The translations under genes were made by a program, and so were the position numbers. This document shows positions 12,787 to 25,415 of a stretch of 64,000 nt of DNA, in pieces. The stretch is taken from contig NC_060019.1 of NCBI RefSeq assembly GCF_021134715.1, forward strand, positions 9,624,001 through 9,688,000, given 5' to 3'. Source of the DNA: Daphnia pulex. Lineage: Eukaryota; Arthropoda; Branchiopoda; Diplostraca; Daphniidae. The notes beneath the pieces are model-generated. The model was not told the origin of the DNA, did not search any database, and saw only the letters and a program-made list of their open reading frames with translations. Numbering within the stretch: position 1 is the first letter of the stretch; each line of letters begins with the position of its first letter.

Positions 12787-15106
12787 ATGGGTTCTGCTGG
12801 TTTAGAAGAAAACGAAAAGTCTCCAACGAAAAAGCAAGTGAACAAAAAAAATTTTGTCAAGGAAGCAAGTCCTGCCAAGACTGCTCACGATTGGAGGAAA
12901 TATAGTAATAGAGAAGTAGTAGGAAGCGATGGAATATCGCCGGTGGAAGTGGAGTTTTACGATGATGGAACCGTTACTTTCTTCTGGTGTGTATGCACAA
13001 AATATTGAATGTCTGTATCCATTTGACTAACTGTTTTATTTTACTCGACAGGAGAGCTCATACTTTGACAGTACTTTTTGTTATGATTGCAGCTCTCATC
13101 TATGTTGCAGTTTTTGAACCTGTAATATTAGATACCCAATACAACACAAAACGGTGAGGTTTCATTCAAGTACTCGGAAATGTTTATCTTTGTCAAGTAT
13201 CCTTAAAAGTGTAACTTTTTACAGGGGACTTGTTGCCTGTGTTGTAGTATTCATTCTTCTCTGTGCTACTGTTACACCAAATGGGCCATTCAGGCGGCCT
13301 CATCCTGCTTTATGGAGATTTACGTTTAGTTTGAGCATTGTTTATGAACTGGTATTAATTTTTGTGCTGTTTCAGGTAAAGAACTAGATAATTGCTGCCA
13401 AAAAAATTTCTCAATTGAAGATTAATAATTTTTCTTTATTGCAGACTGCTGATGATGCCAGGAAACTTTTGAAACATTTTGACAACAAATTGGGGGAACC
13501 CTTAGCTGAACGTAGCTACGGTGGTAGCTGTGTAATTTATGATGATACTATGCCAGAAAATCCATGGCATAATGTCATTGACAAATTTGATGCTTTTGTC
13601 CCTACTCATTTTTTCGGTAACATTTGAAAACAAATTAGTTTTCTGTTCCAATAAATCGCTAATTTATCCTAAAATTATAGGTTGGTGGTTGAAAACACTG
13701 ATTTTAAGAGACTGGTGGCTGTGTACCATTATATCCATTATGTTTGAAATTCTCGAGTACACATTGGAGCACCAACTTCCCAACTTCAGTGAATGCTGGT
13801 GGGATCATGTAAGCTTTTTTTTCCAAATATTCCTTAAATTTCTAATAATGACCATTTTTTATTTTATAGTGGATAATGGATGCATTATTGTGCAATGGTT
13901 TGGGAATCATTATTGGGATTCAAACCCTTAAATATTTTTCGATGAAAACTTATTACTGGCGTGGACTGTGGAACATTCCCTCCTATAGGTAAGAGTCCAG
14001 TGACAAGTTTTCCCCAATTCGGAAACTGCATTTCTTGTATTGCTACATCAGGGGTAAGCTCAAGCGAATGATCGCTCAATTCGGTCCTTATAATTGGGTT
14101 CAATTTGAATGGCGTCCGCTTTCTTCGCTTGGAAGGTGGTGTGCTACGTTGGGAATCATGTTCATTGTGAGTTATTCTGAAAACATTTATTTTTAAAAAT
14201 GTTCATTCTCACTTTTATAATTGTGTTTGTTAATTTGCTAGTTTTTGTTGACAGAACTAAACACCTTTTACTTAAAGGTAATTTTTAAAATTTATTTTCT
14301 TTTAATTTAATAATTTACAACTTAATATTAATATTGGTATGTTTATTTCCAGTTTGTATTGTGGGTTCCACCGGATCACTGGCTTAATTTGGTCAGATTA
14401 TTTCTAGTCCTTCTATGGGGAGCCGTCGCTCTTCGAGAAACCTTTCAATACTTTGACGATCCGTGAGTTAACTTGTGAACGTTACACTCAGATTGGAGAT
14501 AATCTTATTTGATTTTAAACCTGATATTTTTTAATAATCTCAGTGACTGTGAAAATTTCGGTCGTCAGTCCTGGGTTATCCTCTCGATTGTCATTACAGA
14601 ATTTTTGATTGTTGCTCGCTTTGATTGGGAAACTATTACTAAACCATTACCTCGGTAAGTGCTTATTTTTGTAGTAGTACGTTACGTTACGTCTTTGATG
14701 AATTGTACATGTCAAATAATTTTTTTAGGCATGTTGTGCTGTTTTGGTCAATATTCTTCCTTTTGCTGTTGACCTGGACGGTATTTAGATTCTTCATTGC
14801 TCGGGATCTACAAAAGTAATTTTTACTTCAATTAAATTTTGCAGATTTGAAGATTTTACCCCAACTTTTTTTGTGTGTGTGTTTTGCGTTTTTAGGAATG
14901 CTGATAGATGGTTGGAGGAGCAACGTCGCCGTCTACTTTGGTTACGAGCCAAAAGCATAGAGCTTGGTATTTATAGCCCAGAGTCGAATGACCGTTTAGA
15001 AAATCCAGATGAAGCTGGCCATCTTGAATCTCCGACAGATAACCAGCCACGGTCGAGTCCACTCTCAACGAAACCAAAAAAGCGCAGGGTTAATAAAGCA
15101 GACTAG
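12787..15106 (+). CDS. PTDSS2: Phosphatidylserine synthase (PTDSS2-type, base exchange)
   Basis: Twelve coding exons (12787-12986, 13052-13153, 13225-13375, 13445-13616, 13681-13808, 13870-13988, 14052-14166, 14242-14277, 14353-14462, 14544-14654, 14729-14815, 14896-15106) give exactly 514 codons (513 aa). The ATG at 12787 sits in a good context (CCAAAATGG). The protein is strongly conserved: [19 protein letters not shown] at the N-terminal cytosolic face, the core [19 protein letters not shown], and [20 protein letters not shown], with about nine hydrophobic segments. The family is an ER/MAM-resident multi-pass enzyme that exchanges the ethanolamine head group (PTDSS2) for serine in a calcium-dependent reaction. 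The sequence looks closer to PTDSS2 than PTDSS1. The C-terminus ends in a basic, Ser/Pro-rich tail. The 36-nt exon at 14242-14277 is in frame. An AATAAA lies near 15404-15409, about 300 nt past the stop. Confidence 0.95.
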
Positions 15107-15403
15107 TTAAATGAAGGCAATGGTCAGCCAGTACGCACTATAAATGTGTTCGTATTTCAATGGACCAAAGCTGTTAACTAAAGACAAAAGTTCGTGAAAA
15201 TTGACAAGTAGATGGAGATTAGATCTTGATGCTTTTTCAGTTCTGGAGATTACTAACTAACTCATTTCACTTAAAAAAGTGTTTCCCTTTTCATTTTATT
15301 GCTATACAAAGTGTTGAGTTGTCTAGTCTTGATTTCAGAGCTGTCTCGTTCCTCCAATTAAGGTCAGAAATTGTCTCAAATTATGGAAAGAAATGGGGAA
15401 AAA

Positions 15404-15409
15404 AATAAA
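15404..15409 (+). promoter_or_regulatory. Candidate poly(A) signal for PTDSS2
   Basis: A canonical AATAAA hexamer lies about 300 nt downstream of the phosphatidylserine synthase stop codon and is the first good candidate in its 3' region. Confidence 0.5.
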
Positions 15410-16373
15410 GTCAAGTTTCTTTGGTTTAAAACATGAAATTCAAAAATAGAAAAGGGGCTGCAGATCGCGGCCGCATTGCTCGTACCATCTGTTGTCGTGT
15501 TCGGAAGTTGTTTGAGATATGGGACTCCGGACTCCTGCAAGGTGAGAAATAAAAAATCGATATGCATCTACACTACGCGATGTACGACGCATGCTTCATT
15601 GTTCCCGATTTTGTATCGCATTTTGGTTGGCTCGACGTTTACTGCAGAATCAGCTGTTCATCCGGGCATTGTTACAAAGGGAAAGTTGCTGTAGGTTAAA
15701 AGACGGAACCGGGTATTTCATCATTCACTCAGAATCCTCTGAAGAAACGACATCCTTCGTCGGACTAAAAATGTAAGTATTGTTAACTTTGAGTGTTCTT
15801 GCTCCAATTGGTTCAACCGATGTAGTTTTTGTTTTGTGTGTTCAAAGATGCTGCTTATCAAGTTGATGATGTGAACCTGATTCCTTTGGCTTTAGTAGTT
15901 TCGCTTTTGAAGTAATACTAAATCGAGATTCATTGAATGGGAAGCTGTAAAATCGATGGTTCAGGTTTTTTTCGCATTTCCTGCTTGAGAAGTGGAGCAT
16001 TTGACACAAAAGTCACTTTCAAACGACTTTGATCCATCTGAAATCCAAGGGCGCAGTCCCGCTGTCAAGGGGGCAGCAGGATGGGCCAACTATAGTTGTA
16101 GGGCAGACGTGCCAGGGTGACTTTAGTTTGACATTCATACATGTTACGCGGCTGCGCGCGTTCGTGTTCACGTGCACGTTGGATCATTTTCAGGATTCTT
16201 TTTTTACACTGTTGCCATACTCAACCATTTTAAACGTAGTGAGAGATCCATATCAAGAAAGGGTCAGGGAGGTACCAGTCTTGATTGTGGTCCCACCGCT
16301 GACTGACGCTCGATTCAACTGTGCTACTGGGGTGTTAATTTGATTGTCTGCTTGAATTATAGACAATAGAAAA
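15410..16373. promoter_or_regulatory. Upstream/5' UTR region of lactate dehydrogenase with clustered ACGTG motifs
   Basis: This region precedes the Ldh ATG at 16374. A consensus donor (GTAAGT at 15773) and an acceptor (TTATAG ending about 16362) suggest an untranslated first exon ending near 15772 and a 5' UTR intron of about 590 bp; this is inference. ACGTG cores occur at 16107-16111 and within a compact CACGTGCACGT at 16169-16179, on both strands. ACGTG is the core of hypoxia response elements, and Ldh is a classic HIF target, so these are candidate regulatory sites. Confidence 0.35.
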
Positions 16374-17704
16374 ATGGCCACCAGCGTCGATAAACTGAAG
16401 ACCGAAATCCAGACTCCTGTTGCCCACTCAGGAAGCAAAGTTACCATCGTTGGTGTCGGCCAAGTGGGAATGGCCTGCGCCTTCAGCATCATGACACAGG
16501 TAAAAAATATTTAATTGCAATTAGTCTTTTGACAGCAGTAATACATGAAATGGTTATGGGTTACAGGGCATCGCCTCTGAATTGACATTGATCGACGTGA
16601 TGGAGGACAAACTCAAGGGCGAATTGATGGACATGCAACATGGTTTGGCTTTCCTTGGCAACATTAAAATGACTGCTGGTTCAGGTAATCTATTGTAATT
16701 TTTCCATCTTAATACATATTCTAAACAATTTTTTAAATTTCAATTTTAGATTACGCTCTGTCAGCTGGATCAAAACTGTGCATCGTAACAGCTGGAGCCC
16801 GCCAACGTGAAGGCGAATCTCGTTTGAACTTGGTTCAGCGTAATGCAGATATTTTGAAGGGCATGATCCCTAAATTGGTGCAACATAGTCCCGACACTCT
16901 TCTTCTCATTGTGTCCAACCCCGTTGATTTGATGACCTATGTTGCTTGGAAGCTCAGTGGACTTCCAAAAGAGCGCGTCATTGGATCTGGAACAAATTTA
17001 GACTCTTCCCGTTTCCGTTTCCTCCTTTCGGAGCGATTTAACGTTGCGCCCAACTCTACCCACGGCTGGATTATCGGAGAACATGGCGACTCCAGTGGTA
17101 CGTTTGTAAAAGACAATCAATATTATCTGACTTCTTCTTTCTACATATTGGATCATCTTTTCAGTTCCTGTTTGGTCTGGTGTTAACGTTGCTGGTGTTC
17201 GACTGAGGGATCTCAATCCGGCCGCTGGAACTGATGCAGATACTGAAAATTGGGGTCAAATTCACACACAAGTCGTCCAGAGGTTGCTATTTAACAAAAC
17301 AATCATATTTAATTGTGTGAGTAATTTTAGTGTTCACTTTTAGTGCATATGAAATTATCCGACTAAAGGGTTACACCTCATGGGCAATTGGTTTGAGTGT
17401 TTCTATTCTCACAAAAGCCATTTTGAAAAATTCCCGCAACGTCTTCGCGGTCTCAACTTTTGTCCAGGTACTTAATTTTATTACTATTGTGGTAAGGGTT
17501 ACGCTATACAGCTATTTCTATAATGATTTATTCAAATAGGGAATCCATGGAGTTGAACAACCCGTTTTTCTGTCCGTCCCATGTGTGGTTGGTGAAAACG
17601 GCATTACTGATGTCATCCAACAAACTTTAACTGAAGGTGAACGCAGTCAACTTCAAAAATCAGCTGCCACTTTGAATGAAGTTCAAATAAATTTGGTATT
17701 ATAA
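16374..17704 (+). CDS. Ldh: L-lactate dehydrogenase
   Basis: Six coding exons (16374-16499, 16567-16684, 16750-17097, 17165-17282, 17344-17467, 17540-17704) join to 333 codons (332 aa), the full family length. The NAD-binding Rossmann motif reads [14 protein letters not shown]. The mobile substrate loop carries ARQREGESR, whose arginine stabilises pyruvate. [16 protein letters not shown] and the catalytic loop [19 protein letters not shown] contain the proton-relay histidine. The vertebrate essential-thiol cysteine is threonine here ([11 protein letters not shown]), as in insect LDH. The enzyme interconverts pyruvate and lactate with NADH in the cytosol. It lies 1.3 kb downstream of PTDSS2 on the same strand. 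All catalytic residues I looked for are present. Confidence 0.96.
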
Positions 17705-18660
17705 AATATGTACTATAAAAATGTTTAAAATTCGAAATGTCACTAAATCAAATTCGAATTCTGCCCCCCTCACTGAACATAATTAGTATATGTTATGTCC
17801 TAGTAAAATACACGATTGTCAAGTCGAATACTGTTTGTAAAACTTTCAAATTACTAAGTTGATCAAATTTACAGCAAAAACTTATAGTCCTATTCATTTT
17901 TTTATGATAGCAACAATATATATTTGTGCTTGGAAGTTTTAGCTTAGAAGCGCACGCGAAAAGGAATCTTTTGTCAAGACAAACAAATTTTTGCTAAGTT
18001 TTTAAAAGATACTTTAAAAATTTCGCGACTGCAGGATTATTATTCCAAGGGTAAAAAGCCACAAAAGGTTCTTTTAAAATTTAAAATTCGATTTCGTTGG
18101 TATTAAGGCACATCCGCACATGTCATACACATGCTTGACAATTTTTTATATTCGAGCAAGTTTAATATTATGTAAAACCTTTATTAGTGCATATCTATTA
18201 AAGAATAAGAAAACGAAATTCCACGTAAATTTCACGTGACTGCCTTTACATTATAGTGCATCACAGTAATAAAATCATATGGTCTTTCTATTTGAATTTT
18301 AATGATAAGCTTGGCCTTTTCCCGCAGTGTCTTTTTACATTCCGCAGCCCTTTTTCCCACGTTTTCCCTTATTACGCTTCTTCGTTTTATCAATGTTTTC
18401 ATAGCAAAAGCAGACGACAATTTTCAGTTTTTTTTTTTAGGGTCTGAGGCTCTGAGCAAAGGATGGTTTGATGACTTGATATTGAACATTTAATAAAGTG
18501 TTAGCTATTATAGAACGAGAGACTTATGGCTCCACATTGACATTTTTTAAGTTACAATGTCTATTTAGTCAAACAGATTTATTCAACTTATTGTAAAAAG
18601 CTATTGGTGAATTTTGTAGCTCAACGTGAATCGGTGAATCCAATAGCAAATCAATAAATC
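17705..18660. other. AT-rich spacer between Ldh and C2CD5
   Basis: About 960 bp of AT-rich sequence holding the Ldh 3' UTR and the C2CD5 promoter and 5' UTR. No coding signal was seen; the short open frames near 18256-18493 are low-complexity Phe/Ser-rich and not gene-like. Confidence 0.6.
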
Positions 18661-21600
18661 ATGCCGGGAAAAGTTAAAGTGAAAATTCTTGCTGGAAGGA
18701 ACCTTCCTGTAATGGATCGTTCAAGTGACACTACGGACGCTTATGTTGAGATAAAATTAGGTAGCATAACCCAAAAGACAGATGTTTTTCGAAAATCTCT
18801 AAATCCTCAATGGAATTCAGAATGGTTTATCTTTGAGGTAAATATTTGATGTTTCAACACATTTTGAATATCAGGCTAAAGAATCATTTTCTTTCTTAGG
18901 TTGACGATGCAGAACTTCAAGATGAACCACTTCAAATAAGATTAATGGATTACGATACATACTCTGCAAATGATGCCATAGGAAAAGTATACTTAGATTT
19001 AAATCCACTTCTGGTCACACCTGGCATTTCAGGTATCAGAGGTATCAGATCGGAAGCTTGCTCTGTCCCGAGTTCAGGTATGAATTTTGTTATGCTCATG
19101 CAGTTTTGTTGATTGATTCAACTATTCTTTTTCAACAGGAGGGCATGTATTATCAGGTTGGCTTCCAGTGTATGATACAATGCATGGAATGAGAGGGGAA
19201 GTGTCAGTCATAGTCAAGGTTGAATTATTTTCTGATGTTAACAAGTTTCGGCAAAGTTCATGTGGTGTTCAATTTTTCAGTAGTAAGCAATTTTTCTTTG
19301 TAGATTTACAAGGAGTTTTTTTTTAAATTTAACATTCACTTCTCTTTGCAGCTCCGTCAACACCTCACGGTTTTAAAATTCAGTCTATTCAAGGGTTTGT
19401 TAAAGAACTTGTTGTTAATGATGACCCAGAATATCAATGGATAGACAAAATTCGGACACCAAGAGCGTCAAATGAAGCCAGACAAACATTGTTCTCTCAA
19501 CTTTCGGGGGAAGTACGTCGTAAAATCGGATTAAAAGTATTAGAGCTTGGCGGAAATGCTGTAGTTGGGTAAGTTAATGTGTCTTCTATTTCTCCTTGCC
19601 AAAATTCCCAGGTATATTCATCGATCGTAATTACTTTACAATCTAGATACCAGCAAATGTTTGATCTTGAAGGAGTAACTGGGCTAGTGGTACGCGGGAT
19701 AGGGACAGCCGTAACACTAGCTAGGTGCCATTTCGATGGAAACGCAGCAGTTACCTGGTTCAAAGAACAGCACCATGGAAGTAGTGGCCGAGAGTAAGTT
19801 ACACCTTGGCCCAAATAACCTCACAAATTAATTCCACTTTCACGCTAATCTATAATTTCAATATCTCTTCCATTCAATCGGGTATTCTCCTCTTCATTTT
19901 GGTTTGGACAATCGTCAATGATTTGCACACCTATTGCTATGTAACTAACTTTGTGTGATCGCTTTCGTCGATTTGTGGTTTGTCTTCCTCACAATCATCA
20001 CCGATAGAAATGATAGCACTCGGCCTCGTTTGCATCAGAGCGAACCCCTTCTCCAGTTAGACGATCACGAATGCTTACCTACGAAAACTCCTGTGCCACG
20101 CTTTTATAGGCTACAGTCATTACCAATGCATGAAGACACCAACCAATTGCCAATCAAACTTCAGGCTTCCATTTCCGTAGCTAAAGTGCTCGAAGGCTGT
20201 GTTGGCATTGTGAAGACCCCCGCGAAACGAAAGCTCTCTCTCAGCAATTTGTTTGCCAAATCTGGGATTAAAGGGAAAGTTGGTAGACCGCGCGAAACTG
20301 CGTCGCCAAATACTTTGTCAGTTCCATGTGATGACGATTCCACCAAAAGTAGTCCTCAATCCCGAATTCGCTCACGCTCGCTTATTTGCGAGATGTCACC
20401 TATCCTGGAAAATCACGGAGACTCCGTTTCTGATTCACAAGAGAACAGTCCTATTAGCAAAACACTTTTACCTGTCATTAACCATTCACCAGATATCAAC
20501 GAATTCAAATTCAAGAAAGACTTGCGAGGGTGGACTGACGACGACTTAGCCTTGTCAGGATCCCAGGAATCGTGCTCCTTTTTTCGTGTTAATGCTCCTG
20601 AAGACAGCTGCTCAAGCAGCTCTGAAATCTCTCTGAATTATTTCCCTTTAAAACAGGAGCAACAAAACGAACGCTCGATTGAAACACCGTTGTCATTACT
20701 ACGATTAGTCGATAGCAAAGACGATCTGTCTTCTAACGTAGCGTTGAATGCAACCACTCACCCACCTTTGCCTGAAATGCAACCTATTTGTCCCTACCCA
20801 ACTAGATCTCCTCGTTGTGCAGCCATTTCGCCAGTCGATGTCGTTAAACCATTACATAGTACTGCTGCCATCACCACTCCAGTGGTCGTACATGGAATGA
20901 CTCCTTCACGACCTTCTCCCTGTCGACGCTCTTCAGAATCTGAAATCAACACAACTCCAAAAGGTTTAGAGATAATCATTTGAATTTCATCCGTAAAAAT
21001 TCTTGAATTCAATTAAACTCCTTCGCAGCTTCCAGTTTATCCGATAGCTTCGGTTCATCAGGGGGAGGCGTAATTGCATCCAACTGTCGTCCGACGACTC
21101 ACCGTCAGACATCAGTTCCTGCTCCACCTACTAGCGCATATCTCAATACTGATGTTACTAGGAACCTTGAAGTCCTCGAATATCCTTTCTTGACAATGAA
21201 GACCTACCCCCCTGGATTCATCGTACATATTGGTAATTTTGATTGGAATTTTTCATCATCGCAGATAAAGAAAGTGTAATTCTGTTCACAGGGGGAACAG
21301 TGAGTGCCAGGTCTGTCAAGTTGTTGGATCGGATAAACAATTCCGAAGGAGAACCGGAAACCCGAGATAATTGGTGGACTGAAATAAGAATGGAAGTTCG
21401 TTCACATGCACGTGCGCTCGGCTGTTCCGTGATTCTCGGCTACGAAGAGCATACTAGTATAAGGTATACAAAGTGCAACCTAAGGAGAAAATTGCTCATA
21501 AATTCGGATTGTTTCTTGACTAGTGATGAGGTTTGTGTATTGAGCGCATCCGGCACAGCAGCCGTTGTTAAGCTGCAGCATACAGAAGTGGAGGTTAAAG

Positions 21601-24013
21601 ATATAAACTATCACGGAAAAGGCAATCCACTTAACGCTGAGGAAAGTAAAGTTACTTTGCCTTGTCGTGTCTGCCACATCCCTTATAGCAAGGCCAGCAT
21701 TCCTTTTCCCATCAAGCTTTCTCGCTGCGCTCTATGCAGGCAAGATTTATCATTTAAGTGTTGTTTTTATATGGTGTTTGACAGCAACTAGTTTGCATTT
21801 GTTTTTGTAGGAAGGGCAAAGTTCCTGACGTGTTAATAGCTACTATCGAACCTCCGACAGGAATGAACGTGACGGGACGGGGGTGTCTCATACAGGCCCG
21901 TCTATGTCGTCCAAAACGTGCCGAATCTCGTGGCGATCAGCAAGCGAAGGAAGTTTCGGACGGTAAATTATTATATTGACTTTCGTTGTTTTTATCATGT
22001 CCTAACTACTCTTTTGTCTCGACATTGCCTAAAGGGTTGCCTTTCCTAGAATACGAATTGCATCGGCAGTTAATTAATAAATTGAGAACCAAAGGAATGA
22101 ATTCAATATTCCATCTTAAGGTAACGAAAAATAATGTCTTTTACATAATAAATTAACTCTGATAAGCTATTAAAAATTCAGCTACAGCCCTTGAGGGGTA
22201 AAGATCATATTAATCCGATATTTGTAAATTGATTCGCCAGGTGCAAGTGAGTATCGGAGAAAGGCATGTAGTTGGCGTTGCTACTGGCACGGCGCTTTTT
22301 TTAAGCGCTCTTCCGACTCCATCTCTGCCTACGCCAAGCAATCCTAGCATATCTTCGAAACAATCAAAAAGAGGGCGAATTAATAAGTTATTGATTGAAG
22401 CCCACGCTACCAGTCAAGAGCGCTATGGCCTTAATAAACAGCTGAATAAGGTTAATGACATGGAAGAAACAAAGTGGACCGATTCTGATGATACAGATGA
22501 GGATGCCAACGATCTCGACCTTACAGCTGGAAATAAAGACTCTTGCGTCATCGAAGTAAGCTGCCATCTTCTCGATTACTAATATTAATAATGTATTATT
22601 GGTTTTACCCTCTAACTTGTTTTTCAGATTGACGACGTAGAAGATATTGACGTGATTGAATTACTGATCGACCCCGAAACACCGGAAGGCTTCGACGTGG
22701 TGACTACTGAGACTGTACCTGGATTACCGATCGATAATATTCGTCGACACCCTAATCTCCAAGCTTTCAATCGTGTGTGGAAGGGCAAAATTCCATCGGT
22801 GCAGGCCGCACGGCATTTGAATCGCTGCTTTGAAATGATCTTACGGGTTCGGAAAATTGTCAAACTAAATTTCAGTGTGAAATGTCAAGGTGATTCTTTC
22901 TTTGATGCAACAGAGTATTTACTTCAAGTTGCGCAAGTCGCGTCCGTGCGTAATCACGAACCTTCAGTTCAGCGTTGATTTACCCGAAGATGACGAAATT
23001 CAAATTTCTGTATTAGGTAATTCATCATACTGGATAGCTGAAAGTGGCGGTTGACGTTTAAAGGAATAATAATCTATTCAATTTTCTATTGACAAATATC
23101 AGGTACAGCCATCACGTCCTTCACTAAAATTGCGCCAGAGCCTGCCCCTTGTATAGGAGCCTCTCTTAGAGGCGTCGGTACTATTATAGCAATTTTTTCC
23201 CGTTCTAAATTTGACACTTTGTTAATATCACGTCATATTCTTTGTTGTCGTGAAAAGGTTCTACCGAAAGCGAAATGATTTTTCATCTCGAGGATGACGT
23301 AGTTCAACTGCCAGCGTCGAACGAGCCGGCAGCTTCAATGACGAAGGTAAATCAACAGATCCGTCAAATTCCTCCTCCGCCTCCTTCCAATCAAGGCCTG
23401 TTGAGAACGGCTGGCGACAAAGCCAAGTTTTATGTAAGCTGGAAAAATTCTATACATTTTTTTTATCTGAACCTGATGATACACGTAAAGCTGACTTGGA
23501 TTCTGTATCGCTAGGTACAGAAGGAAAGACAGCCGGTAGACATTGTGACTCTAATCCACTTACCCGGTTCACGAGTCGAACGCTACTTAGGCCATCTTAA
23601 CTTCTTCTTCATCCGAGAAAGCACCAGCATTCGTGAGGTAACTGAACTATTTTCGTTCACATCCAACTCTTAATTGAAACATTAACACACCACCCATTCT
23701 TGCCTTGTTGTTAAGGACGGTGGCTTGAGCGGCTTCATGCAGTCGTTCATCACGGAGGTACTGGGCATCGTACGAGCTCATGTCTCTGCGTTAGGTGGAA
23801 ACGCCATGGTTTCATACTTTATGACGCAATGTGTGCTTCTTCACAACCCTCACAAAAATCAGGTAGTAGCCTTTGAAGATTTGCGAAATTTCTATGAAAG
23901 TCCGTCAAAACTTTCATCGTTTTTAAAAGGGACAATGCCTCATCAATGTCGGCGGGGATGTTGTACAGGCCGTCCGCTGCTCTACCGATAAGGACGTTTC
24001 AAATCATGCCTAA
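18661..24013 (+). CDS. C2CD5: C2 domain-containing protein 5 (C2CD5/CDP138)
   Basis: Nineteen exons close to 1297 codons (1296 aa): 18661-18837, 18900-19077, 19139-19282, 19352-19568, 19647-19793, 20008-20963, 21029-21232, 21292-21463, 21524-21739, 21811-21962, 22035-22120, 22241-22555, 22628-22846, 22914-23016, 23103-23177, 23258-23433, 23515-23637, 23716-23862, 23930-24013. The N-terminal C2 domain (KVKILAGRNLPVMDRSSDTTDAYVE..., SLNPQWNSEWFIFEVDD) retains acidic calcium-loop residues. Conserved blocks follow: DPEYQWIDKIRTPRASNEAR, ARSVKLLDRINN, EVCVLSASGTAAV, RAHVSALGGNAMVSY, and CLINVGGDVVQAV near the end. In mammals C2CD5 is an Akt substrate that helps GLUT4 vesicle fusion. Exon 6 encodes 318 mostly Ser/Pro-rich residues with no match to the vertebrate protein I recall. 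The intron at 21740-21810 is GC-AG. The donor at 22847 (GTTCGG) is weak, but the conserved SIYFKLRK after it supports the junction. Confidence 0.93.
21740..21810 (+). other. Non-canonical GC-AG intron in C2CD5
   Basis: The exon before ends CTATGCAG and the intron begins GCAAGA, with the acceptor TTTTTGTAG. This junction gives the conserved reading CRKGKVPDV. No GT donor nearby preserves the frame and the conserved residues, so GC-AG splicing is the most economical reading. GC donors make up a small minority of introns in animals. Confidence 0.75.
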
Positions 24014-25415
24014 ACTCCTAGTTTCGACTCATTGTGTCCTGTAGCAGTTTATTTTAAATTCTTCCTTGATCGCTTCCATCAAGAGAAAGGTGTATATTTT
24101 ATTTGGTTTATATTTTTCGTCATCTGCGTTGTCGGGTATCGAACCTTCTTGCTCATCATAGATTATCTTCCTTGAGAATATTTAAAATCGCGGCAAAGGT
24201 TAGGAGCCGTTTCTATGTCTTTTCCTTGTTGTGTTGATCGTTTGCCTTACTATTCTAGTTCCATCTATTATGTCTATTCACACAAGTCGTAGGCGTTTCA
24301 ACATAATTCCTTACTGCGGCTCCACTATTGCCTCCTCCGTTCCGCATGTATTTAAATTCTCTTTTGTTTTCCCAGTTCTAATAATGGAGACCGATCCTGT
24401 CATATTTTCCCAAAATGTCAATGTTTAATTGATTGCATCTGTGAACAGCTGCTGATGGTGACGTAGATGTGAAGCATGAAAGGCAAGTGATTAATATCGT
24501 CATTTATTTTCTGAAGCATCAACATTAATTTTCGGCCGACAGTAATTCTCGACCGGTTGTGTTACAAATCGAATAAATATATCGACCAATAGATACCAAA
24601 TAGTACAAGTGAGAGAGAGAAACGACTTGGGAATAGATGACCCCATGCCTTCGTGACGGGCCACTGCTGCTGCTGTTGGAGTAAGTGGGTTGGTTGGTTG
24701 GTTTGGTTGGGTAATGATGTTGGAATCTTCGAACCCAATAACCCCAGTGTGGCATTAATGGTTGGAGTCGTACAGGAATGCGCGAGCGCACAATTAATTA
24801 AGCGAAAACGGACAAACAGAGAATGGGAGTACAAAACTAAGAGAAGGGGATTAGACCAACTAGATCTCTGCTGACTAGATTCTCCACAGATGGCCGCATC
24901 GTAAATTGGGTATGTTGTTTTGTTTTTTTCAGTTTTCTGTCGTCACTTCCCCTGTGGAAACTGTTGTTTCTGATTTATGGTGTTGAACCTTCTATTACTC
25001 GTTTTGTATGTTTCGGTAAATCACGCCATGTGCCACTATGCGTCTCTCTGCTGCTGCTGCCGCTGCTGCTGCTGATGATTACAAAGTATTTTGAAAAGGA
25101 ACATCTAGTGTTTTGTAAGTATGTCTCTTTTCGTGTCAATGCGTGTTTATATTATGTGTTTATACAGATAAAAGATAAGTATACAAATAAAATCAAAGAC
25201 GCCTAGATAGAAGAAAGTAAAAGTTGTCGGGTCGATGGGGTACTGGTGCTGCTGATGTACCGCTCACGTCCTGGAGGATGTAGTATAGCTTGCAATCGTT
25301 CTCTTTGAAAATGCCTGGACGTTGGTTGTTCTCTTTCCTTTTGATTGATACGTATGTTGGTTTTTTTGTTTGTTTCATTGTTATTTTATTTTTTTATTTT
25401 GCATGGTTCTGATTT
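24014..25415. other. Convergent 3' intergenic region (C2CD5 / myosuppressin)
   Basis: About 1.4 kb between the convergent stops of C2CD5 and myosuppressin. It contains a GGTT-type simple repeat near 24685-24711 and a CTG-rich trinucleotide run near 25050-25076. AATAAA on the plus strand occurs around 24571 and 25186. TTTATT at 25385-25390 gives AATAAA on the minus strand just past the myosuppressin stop. No further gene seen. Confidence 0.55.
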
